Of a stretch of 6,591 nt of DNA, positions 1-5,171 are shown piece after piece. Made by a program: the position numbers and the translations under genes. The notes under the pieces were generated by a model. It did not search any database. It had not been told where the DNA came from and saw only the letters and a program-made list of their open reading frames with translations. Each line of letters opens with the position of its first letter. Within the stretch, counting starts at the first letter, position 1. Origin of the DNA: Rhodocyclaceae bacterium (lineage in GTDB: Bacteria; Pseudomonadota; Gammaproteobacteria; Burkholderiales; Rhodocyclaceae); contig DAIEEM010000027.1 of NCBI GenBank assembly GCA_027325905.1, positions 1 to 6,591 of the forward strand, written 5' to 3'.

Positions 1-720
1 AGTCTCGCCGCCGACCGCGCGGCGAGCGACCTGCTGCTACCGACGACTGACTTTTCGCGCCTGTTCCCCGAACCCGCCGCTGCCTGGCTGGCCGCGCACG
101 GCGGCCGCGTGCATCGCGCCACGCGCATCGACGCCGTGCGCCGCCACGACGGCCGCTACGTTGTTCACGCCGGCAGCGCCCCATACGACCAAGTCATCCT
201 TGCCGTCGCGCCCTACCACCTGTCCAGGCTGATCGCCGAACTGCCGGAACTGGCGCCGCCGGAAGCCATTGTCGGCGCCTTCGTCTGGGAACCCATCGTC
301 ACCGCCTATCTCGCTTATCCCGCCGAGGTGCGCCTGCCCTTTCCGATGATCGGCGTCGCCGAGGGCTACGCGCAATGGCTGTTCGACCGCGGCAGCCTGT
401 GCGGCCAGCCCGGTCTCATCGCCGCCGTCATCAGCGCGCACGGACGCCATGAAGACCTCGGCCACGACGCGCTGGCGCAACGCATCCACGGCGAAATCGC
501 TCGCGTCGTGCCGCAGTTGCCGGCAGCGTCATGGACGCGCGTGATCGTCGAGAAGCGCGCCACCTTCGCCTGCACGCCGGGCATGACGCGCCCGGGCACG
601 GCGACCGCGCTACCCGGCATGTACCTGGCCGGCGATTACGTCGCCGGCGATTACCCGGCGACCATCGAAGGCGCGGTCAGGAGCGGCGTGCGCGCGGTGC
701 GCGCGGCGCTAGCGCGTTGA
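1..720 (+). CDS. hpnE: Hydroxysqualene dehydroxylase HpnE, C-terminal part (5' end outside window)
   Basis: The frame is open from the first base to a TGA at 718-720, giving 239 residues; the N-terminal FAD-binding half lies off the left edge (the family is roughly 420-450 residues). HpnE is a flavoprotein of the amine oxidase/phytoene desaturase superfamily. It reduces hydroxysqualene to squalene, the last step of the HpnC-HpnD-HpnE route from farnesyl diphosphate into hopanoids. Visible signatures are the segment DFSRLFPEPAAAWL (residues 17-30), typical of the middle of HpnE, and the C-terminal flavin-contacting motif LAGDYVAGDYPATIEGAVRSG split as LAGDYVAGDYPAT (209-221) and IEGAVRSG (222-229). 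A related FAD-dependent desaturase is the main alternative, but the combination of both motifs favours HpnE. HpnC and HpnD would be expected just upstream, outside the window. The gene ends 176 bp before the next gene on the same strand. Confidence 0.85.
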   Translation, partial: SLAADRAASDLLLPTTDFSRLFPEPAAAWLAAHGGRVHRATRIDAVRRHDGRYVVHAGSAPYDQVILAVAPYHLSRLIAELPELAPPEAIVGAFVWEPIVTAYLAYPAEVRLPFPMIGVAEGYAQWLFDRGSLCGQPGLIAAVISAHGRHEDLGHDALAQRIHGEIARVVPQLPAASWTRVIVEKRATFACTPGMTRPGTATALPGMYLAGDYVAGDYPATIEGAVRSGVRAVRAALAR

Positions 721-762
721 AACTGCCTCAGCGCGCCGATGCCGAAACCCCGCTCGGCCACC

Positions 763-840
763 TCAAACCTCCAACGGCAGGCTGGCCGCTTTCCATTCGC
801 GGAAGCCATCCTCCAGGCGTCGCGCTTTAGGGCGGTCGAC
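763..840 (-). pseudogene. Possible 3' remnant of a rhodanese-domain protein
   Basis: On the minus strand, the last codons before a TGA (763-765) read RRLEDGFREWKAASLPLEV. This closely resembles the end of a rhodanese domain (pattern LEGGF.EWKAAGLPVE), and in particular the tail of ArsR-rhodanese fusion proteins, which often end in RRLEDGFPEW.AAGLPVE. Upstream of about position 840 the same frame stays open but no longer looks like rhodanese: there is no CxxGxRS-type active-site loop with a cysteine, and the frame runs into the divergent amidotransferase gene. I read it as a decayed or truncated gene end. The match is about 20 residues, recognised by eye, so chance similarity in GC-rich DNA is not excluded. 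This is the only content I can suggest for the 721-896 gap. Confidence 0.35.
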
Positions 841-896
841 GGAGGCGCTCCGATCTGTCGTCGGGATTCCGTTGCGTAAACGCGTCAAAATACAGA

Positions 897-1646
897 ATGT
901 GCGAATTGTTTGGCTACAGCGGTAACAGCGAACAGGAACTCGCCGACTGGCTCTCGCCGTTCCGCGCCCGCGGCGGCGGCACCGGCGACAACCCGGACGG
1001 CTGGGGCGTGGCGTCATGGGGCGCTGCCGGCGTGGCACTCGTCAAGTCGCCCGAGCCAGGCTACGCCAGTACGCGCTTCGCGCAGTTGGCGTCGACCCTG
1101 CGCACGAAGCTCGCCATCGCCCATGTACGCAAAGCGCGGATTCCGCCCGTACCGGGCATGCTCAACACCCATCCCTTCGCCCATGCCTGCTGCAACCGGG
1201 AATGGGTCTTCGCTCACAACGGCCTGGTACCGGAAGTGATCTCCTGGCAGCCTGCCGGTGCGCTGTGCCAGCCGCAGGGAGACACCGATTCCGAATATGC
1301 TTTCTGCCATTTGCTGACGGCGATCGCCGACAGCTACGGCGGCGGCGACCGCTCGAACTGGATCGCTCGCCTGGCGAAGTTGTCGGAAAAGATTTCCACC
1401 CTCGGAAAATTCAATTTCCTGCTCTCGGACGGTCGCATCCTCATCGCCTACGGCCACGATCGGCTGCACCATCTGGAGCGCACCGACCGGCAGGGGAGGA
1501 GGGCGATCATCGCCACCGAAGCGCTGAGCGGCGACGCCTGGCAGCCCTTCGCGCCGGGCGAGCTTCGCGTTTATCGCGACGGCGCCCTGCTGGCACCGAC
1601 GACAACTGCGTATGCCACGGCCCCAGCGGCGAGACGCGGAATCTGA
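897..1646 (+). CDS. Class II glutamine amidotransferase, YafJ type
   Basis: A 249-residue protein with the N-terminal nucleophile fold of class II glutamine amidotransferases, close in length to E. coli YafJ (about 255). Met removal would expose Cys2 (MCELFGYSGN), the catalytic nucleophile that hydrolyses glutamine. Family blocks follow in order: DNPDGWGVA (31-39), AHVRKA (75-80), NTHPFAH (90-96), FAHNGLV (105-111, oxyanion/Asn-Gly block) and GDTDSEYAF (128-136). There is no synthase domain after the glutaminase domain, so the acceptor of the ammonia is unknown; the in vivo role of stand-alone YafJ proteins is not settled. The ATG at 897 is fixed by the need for Cys at position 2. No clear Shine-Dalgarno sequence precedes it. 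It is followed 43 bp later by a PLP-dependent sulfur amino acid enzyme on the same strand, suggesting one transcript. Confidence 0.88.
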   Translation: MCELFGYSGNSEQELADWLSPFRARGGGTGDNPDGWGVASWGAAGVALVKSPEPGYASTRFAQLASTLRTKLAIAHVRKARIPPVPGMLNTHPFAHACCNREWVFAHNGLVPEVISWQPAGALCQPQGDTDSEYAFCHLLTAIADSYGGGDRSNWIARLAKLSEKISTLGKFNFLLSDGRILIAYGHDRLHHLERTDRQGRRAIIATEALSGDAWQPFAPGELRVYRDGALLAPTTTAYATAPAARRGI

Positions 1647-1676
1647 CAGGCGCCGATCGCAAGAGATTTCTCAAAT

Positions 1677-1683
1677 GGAGGAG
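1677..1683 (+). promoter_or_regulatory. Strong ribosome binding site for the PLP enzyme
   Basis: GGAGGAG lies 6 bases before the ATG at 1690, near-ideal spacing. It decides the start: an in-frame ATG at 1675 overlaps this site and the one at 1612 lies inside the end of the amidotransferase gene, so 1690 is preferred. It is the clearest Shine-Dalgarno sequence in the window. Confidence 0.8.
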
Positions 1684-1689
1684 AACACT

Positions 1690-2850
1690 ATGTCCGAAGG
1701 ACTTGCCACCCGTTGCGTCCACGCCGGCGAAATTGACGATGCGCATGGTTCGCCCAATACGCCGCTCTACAATACGACGACGTTCAAGTTCCCGTCCACC
1801 GCCGACCTGCTCGACGTGGTAGACGGCAGAAAGCCCGGCAGCCTCTACACGCGCTACGGCCTCAACCCGACCATCGCCAGCCTGGAAGCCAAGCTCGCCG
1901 CGCTCGAAGGCGCCGGGGCCGCCTGGGCCTTCTGCTCCGGCATGGCCGCCGAGACGGCGCTGTTCCTCACGCACGGGCGCAAGGGCATCGTCTGCATCGG
2001 CGACGCCTACGGCGGCACGCTGGAACTGCTCGCCGCCCAGTTGCCGCTGCTGGGCATCCCCACGCATCTGCTGCTCGGTAACGATATAGGCCGTCTCGAC
2101 GAAGTGGTGTCCGCGGGCGTTGGCCTGGTATTTTTCGAGACGCCGACCAATCCAACGCTGGAAATCTTCGATATCCATGCCATCGCCAGCTTGGCCCATG
2201 CGCATGGCGCGCTGGTGGCAGTCGACAATACGTTCGCATCCCCCGTCAATCAGCAGCCACTGGCGCTGGGCGCGGACCTCGTCGTTCATTCCTGTACGAA
2301 GTATCTGGGCGGCCACTCGGACCTGACCGCCGGCGCGATGATGGGCGCGAAGGAACTGCTGGCCCCGGTATGGAACTGGCGCAAGAACCTCGGCACGACC
2401 ATCGCGCCGGAAATCGCGGCATTGCTCGCCCGCAGCATCCGTACCCTGCCGGTGCGGGTACAGCGGCAAAATGCCACGGCCCAGGCGGTCGCCGCGGCGA
2501 TGGCGCGCCACGCGCGCGTGGCGCAGGTGCTCTATCCCGGATTGTCCGGCTTCCCGGGACACGCCCTGGCGAAGAAACAGATGAGCGGTTTCGGCGGCAT
2601 GCTGACCATCGAAGTCCGGGGCGGCGGCGAGGCGGCCACGCGCGTCGCCGACCGGCTCAAGCTCTTTGCGTTGGCGCCCAGTCTCGGCGGCGCCGAGAGC
2701 CTGGTGACGCAGCCCTGCACCACGACCCACCACGGCCTCCCGCCCGAAGAACGCGCGCGGCGCGGCATTTCCGATGCGATGCTGCGCTTGTCCGTCGGCC
2801 TGGAGGATGCCGAAGACCTGATCGCCGATTTGAATCAGGCGCTGGGCTGA
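1690..2850 (+). CDS. PLP-dependent trans-sulfuration enzyme (cystathionine gamma-synthase / O-succinylhomoserine sulfhydrylase family)
   Basis: A 386-residue cytosolic fold-type I PLP enzyme of the Cys/Met metabolism family, of the usual length. Visible active-site elements: YTRYG (53-57; Tyr and Arg contacting the cofactor phosphate of the neighbouring subunit), SGMAA (83-87, phosphate loop), Tyr107 stacking on PLP, FFETPTNP (148-155), VDNTF with Asp179 (ring nitrogen), SCTKYLGGHSD with Lys204 as the Schiff-base lysine, SLGGAESL (331-338) and RLSVGLED with Arg366 (substrate carboxylate). The position equivalent to the special cysteine of methionine gamma-lyase (Cys116 in Pseudomonas) appears to be Gly109, so a lyase role is less likely. 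A biosynthetic role, condensing an activated homoserine with cysteine or sulfide on the way to methionine, is inferred; substrate and sulfur donor cannot be fixed from sequence. It probably shares a transcript with the preceding amidotransferase. Confidence 0.88.
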   Translation: MSEGLATRCVHAGEIDDAHGSPNTPLYNTTTFKFPSTADLLDVVDGRKPGSLYTRYGLNPTIASLEAKLAALEGAGAAWAFCSGMAAETALFLTHGRKGIVCIGDAYGGTLELLAAQLPLLGIPTHLLLGNDIGRLDEVVSAGVGLVFFETPTNPTLEIFDIHAIASLAHAHGALVAVDNTFASPVNQQPLALGADLVVHSCTKYLGGHSDLTAGAMMGAKELLAPVWNWRKNLGTTIAPEIAALLARSIRTLPVRVQRQNATAQAVAAAMARHARVAQVLYPGLSGFPGHALAKKQMSGFGGMLTIEVRGGGEAATRVADRLKLFALAPSLGGAESLVTQPCTTTHHGLPPEERARRGISDAMLRLSVGLEDAEDLIADLNQALG

Positions 2851-2873
2851 GCATGGCGAAGAAGGCGTCTTTT

Positions 2874-3539
2874 TCAGGCCAGCCGTCCGCCGACAAGCCG
2901 TAGCACCCGCCCGCAGCGCCGCGCCAGCGCCTCGTCGTGGGTGACGAGCATCAGCGTCGTGCCGGCCTCGCGGTTCATCTCGAACATCAGGTCGATGACC
3001 TGCTCGCCGGTGGCGGCGTCGAGGTTGCCGGTCGGCTCGTCGGCCAGCAGCAGCTTGGGCTTGACGGCGAAGGCGCGGGCCAGCGCGACGCGCTGCTGCT
3101 CGCCGCCCGAGAGGTGCTTCGGATAATGGCCGAGGCGCGCTGCCAACCCGACGCGCGCCAACATTGCCTGCGCCGTCGTCCGCGCCTGCGGCAGGCCGAG
3201 CAGTTCGAGCGGCAGCATGGCGTTCTCCAGCGCCGTCAGCGCCGGCAGCAGGTGGAAGGACTGGAAGACGAACCCCAGCAACCGGCCGCGCAGCGCCGCG
3301 CGTGCATCTTCGTCGAGGGCGGCGAGATCCTGGCCCGCCAGCCGCACTGTGCCGGCGGTCGGCAAGTCGAGTCCGGCCAGCAGGCCCAGCAGCGTCGACT
3401 TGCCCGAGCCCGAGGCGCCGACGATGGCGACGGCCTCGCCCGCCGCGACCGCGAACGAAATCTCGTGCAGAATCGCCAGCATGCCGTCGCCGCTCGCCAC
3501 TTCCTTGCCCAAGCCGACCACTTCGATCGCCGCCGTCAT
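2874..3539 (-). CDS. ybbA: ABC transporter ATP-binding protein, YbbA (LolD-like)
   Basis: A 221-residue ABC ATPase with all motifs intact: Walker A GASGSGKST (41-49), Q-loop VFQS (Gln93), signature LSGGEQQR (143-150), Walker B LLLADEP (163-169, catalytic Glu168), D-loop GNLD (171-174) and the switch His201. It belongs to the LolD/MacB-type ATPases that drive FtsX-fold permeases acting on envelope substrates. Assignment to YbbA rather than LolD rests on the C-terminal run RCGRVLRLVGGRLA, much like the E. coli protein, and on the divergent tesA neighbour, an arrangement also found in E. coli. The start MTAAIEV matches the family N-terminus; an AGGAGG (3557-3552, minus strand) sits 12 bases upstream, inside the tesA signal peptide codons. 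No YbbP-like permease gene follows: the next gene downstream is the convergent PLP enzyme, ending 23 bp away. LolD of another lineage remains an alternative. Confidence 0.88.
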   Translation of the reverse strand: MTAAIEVVGLGKEVASGDGMLAILHEISFAVAAGEAVAIVGASGSGKSTLLGLLAGLDLPTAGTVRLAGQDLAALDEDARAALRGRLLGFVFQSFHLLPALTALENAMLPLELLGLPQARTTAQAMLARVGLAARLGHYPKHLSGGEQQRVALARAFAVKPKLLLADEPTGNLDAATGEQVIDLMFEMNREAGTTLMLVTHDEALARRCGRVLRLVGGRLA

Positions 3540-3540
3540 G
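3537..3540. promoter_or_regulatory. CATG palindrome carrying the start codons of both ybbA and tesA
   Basis: The four bases CATG supply the ATG of tesA on the plus strand (3538-3540) and the ATG of ybbA on the minus strand (3539-3537). The two coding regions therefore overlap by two bases, and each gene's 5' leader and promoter must lie inside the other gene. The ybbA ribosome binding site is visible in the tesA signal-peptide codons (3552-3557); tesA has no comparable site. Confidence 0.8.
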
Positions 3541-4137
3541 TCGCGTCTCTTCCTCCTGCTCGTCCTGTTCGCGCCGGCCGCCTTCGCCGCCGGCACCGTG
3601 TTGATCCTCGGCGACAGCCTCTCCGCCGGCTACGGCATCGGCCTCGAGCAAAGCTGGCCGACGCTGCTCGCCAAACGCCTGGAAGCCGAGAAGCTGCCCT
3701 ACGCCGTCGTCAACGCCAGCATCAGCGGCGAAACCACCGCAGGCGGCTTAAGCCGCCTGCCCGCCGCGCTCGATCGCTTCAAACCGGCCGTCGTCGTCAT
3801 CGAACTCGGCGCCAACGACGGTCTGCGCGGCCTGCCCGTCGCCGAGATGCGTGCCAACCTGCTGGCGATGATCCGCGCCGCCCAGGCGCGCCGCGCCCGC
3901 GTGCTGCTCGTCGGCATCAGGCTGCCGCCCAACTACGGCGCGGACTATAACGCCCGCTTCGCAGCGGCCTACCGCGACGCCGCGCGGCAGCGGCAGACCG
4001 CGCTGCTGCCCTTCCTGCTCGAACCCATCGCCCTGGACGCCGCCGCCTTCCAGGCCGACGGCCTGCATCCGGTCGCCGCCGCCGAGCCGAAAATCCTCGA
4101 CCACGTTTGGCAGGCGCTGCGCCCCTTGCTCAAATAA
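3538..4137 (+). CDS. tesA: TesA-like periplasmic GDSL esterase / thioesterase I
   Basis: A 199-residue SGNH-hydrolase. The N-terminus is a short classic Sec signal peptide: MSR, hydrophobic LFLLLVLFAPAAF, probable cleavage after Ala17 (AFA|AG), leaving about 182 residues as in mature E. coli TesA. The four SGNH blocks are present: GDSLS (25-29, Ser27 nucleophile), ISGETTAGG (62-70, Gly64), GANDGLRG (91-98, Asn93) and DGLHP (174-178, Asp174 and His177). Such enzymes hydrolyse acyl-CoA thioesters, lysophospholipids and aryl esters in the periplasm; the physiological substrate is uncertain, and many relatives are named arylesterase. The ATG at 3538 is chosen because it places the signal peptide at the very start. 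No Shine-Dalgarno sequence is evident in front of it. The start codon overlaps that of ybbA by 2 bases on the other strand, and the 3' end overlaps selD by 8 bp. Confidence 0.92.
   Translation: MSRLFLLLVLFAPAAFAAGTVLILGDSLSAGYGIGLEQSWPTLLAKRLEAEKLPYAVVNASISGETTAGGLSRLPAALDRFKPAVVVIELGANDGLRGLPVAEMRANLLAMIRAAQARRARVLLVGIRLPPNYGADYNARFAAAYRDAARQRQTALLPFLLEPIALDAAAFQADGLHPVAAAEPKILDHVWQALRPLLK
3552..3557 (-). promoter_or_regulatory. Ribosome binding site of ybbA inside tesA
   Basis: On the minus strand AGGAGG reads from 3557 to 3552, 12 bases before the ybbA ATG, with the purine-rich GAAGAG continuing closer. On the plus strand the same bases encode Leu-Leu codons of the TesA signal peptide, so the sequence serves both genes. 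It supports the ATG at 3539 as the ybbA start. The spacing is slightly long. Confidence 0.55.
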
Positions 4138-5164
4138 CCGTGACGTGCGACGCGCCGGCCGCGAAGCGCCCGATCACCGCCGCGCTCTCGAAACCGTCGC
4201 CGCGGAAGGCCGCCAGCACGGCGTCGGCAGCATCGGGCGCGCAGGCGACCAGCAGGCCGCCGCTGGTCTGCGGATCGGTGACCATCTTCTGCCGCCACTC
4301 GTCGCCGCCGACGGTGGCCTCTGCGCCGTAGCTGGCCCAGTTGCGCGCCGACGCGCCGGTCGCGATGCCGGCGCGCAGGTGCAGGGCGGCCTCCGCGATC
4401 AAGGGCAGCGCGTCGAACTCGATGGTGGCCGCCAGGCGCGAGCCGCGGCAAATTTCGAGCAGATGGCCGGCCAGGCCGAAACCGGTGACGTCGGTCATGG
4501 CATGCACGCCGTCGATCGCCGCCAGCGCCGGCCCGGTGACGTTGAGCTTGGTGGTCCAGCGCAGCATCTCGTCGTAGCCGGCCGCGCTCAAGAGGCCCTT
4601 CTTCAGGGCCGCCGAGAGAATGCCGATGCCGAGCGGCTTGCCCAGGATCAGCACGTCGCCGGCGCGCGCGCCGCTGTTGCGCTTGAGGCGCCAGGGCGCA
4701 ACGACGCCGAGGCCGACCAGCCCGTACACGGGCTCCAGCAAGTCGATCGAATGGCCGCCGGCGATGGGAATGCCGGCCTGCGCGCAGATCGACTCGCCGC
4801 CGGCGAGGATGTCGCGGATCACGCTCTCGGGCAGCTTGTCGAGCGGCATGCCGACGATGGCCAGCGCGAAGATCGGCTTGCCGCCCATGGCGTAGACGTC
4901 GGAGAGCGCGTTGGCCGCCGCGATGCGGCCGAAATCGCGCGGATCGTCGACGATGGGCGTGAAGAAGTCGGTGGTGGCGACGATCGCCTGCTCGGCGTTG
5001 AGCCGATAGACGGTGGCGTCGTCGGCAGTCTCGACGCCGACGAGCAAGTCCGCCGGCATGCTCTTGAGCCCCGACTCGGCGATGATGCGCGAAAGCACGG
5101 CGGGCGCGATTTTGCAGCCGCAGCCGCCGCCGTGAGAGAATTGGGTCAAGCGAATTTTTTCCAT
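4130..5164 (-). CDS. selD: Selenide, water dikinase (selenophosphate synthetase) SelD
   Basis: A 344-residue protein, close to E. coli SelD (347), that makes selenophosphate from selenide and ATP, releasing AMP and phosphate. Selenophosphate is the selenium donor for selenocysteine and for tRNA 2-selenouridine. The N-terminal active-site loop HGGGCGCK (11-18) places Cys15 and Lys18 at the positions of E. coli Cys17 and Lys20; the catalytic position is encoded by TGC, so this is the cysteine form, not the selenocysteine form. Metal/ATP-binding aspartates are seen in ADDA (Asp49), TTDFF (Asp66), SDVYAMGG (Asp89) and TDVTGFGL (Asp225), all shifted by two from E. coli. The start MEKIRLTQ matches the family; longer in-frame starts reach into the opposite gene. 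No clear Shine-Dalgarno sequence is seen. The start lies 7 bp from that of divergent selU, its natural partner, and the 3' end overlaps tesA by 8 bp. Confidence 0.95.
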   Translation of the reverse strand: MEKIRLTQFSHGGGCGCKIAPAVLSRIIAESGLKSMPADLLVGVETADDATVYRLNAEQAIVATTDFFTPIVDDPRDFGRIAAANALSDVYAMGGKPIFALAIVGMPLDKLPESVIRDILAGGESICAQAGIPIAGGHSIDLLEPVYGLVGLGVVAPWRLKRNSGARAGDVLILGKPLGIGILSAALKKGLLSAAGYDEMLRWTTKLNVTGPALAAIDGVHAMTDVTGFGLAGHLLEICRGSRLAATIEFDALPLIAEAALHLRAGIATGASARNWASYGAEATVGGDEWRQKMVTDPQTSGGLLVACAPDAADAVLAAFRGDGFESAAVIGRFAAGASHVTVI

Positions 5165-5171
5165 CGGTGCA

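Noticed and set aside
628..654. Perfect 12-bp direct repeat GCCGGCGATTAC (628-639 and 643-654) in hpnE
   Set aside because: It encodes AGDY twice within the conserved flavin-binding motif, whose overall length looks normal, so it is codon similarity and not a duplication or a mobile-element target site.
860..896. Possible promoter just upstream of the amidotransferase (AT-richer patch with TACAGA)
   Set aside because: No -35-like hexamer at suitable spacing, and the -10-like element abuts the start codon. The local drop in GC is suggestive but insufficient.
2851..2880. Possible terminator between the PLP gene and ybbA (AAGA-AGGCG-TCTT followed by Ts)
   Set aside because: The stem is only 4-5 weak base pairs and lies partly inside the end of ybbA; not enough to call a terminator.
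3540..3596. Longer in-frame N-terminus for ybbA starting at 3596
   Set aside because: The extra residues are Arg/Lys/Ala-rich and unlike YbbA, and the shorter start has a ribosome binding site and matches the family's usual beginning.
1507..3651. A very long open frame on the minus strand (714 codons) covering the PLP enzyme and ybbA region
   Set aside because: It is antisense to the PLP gene and an out-of-register reading of ybbA; its composition is Arg/Gly/Ala-rich with no recognisable domain. Long antisense frames are common in GC-rich DNA.
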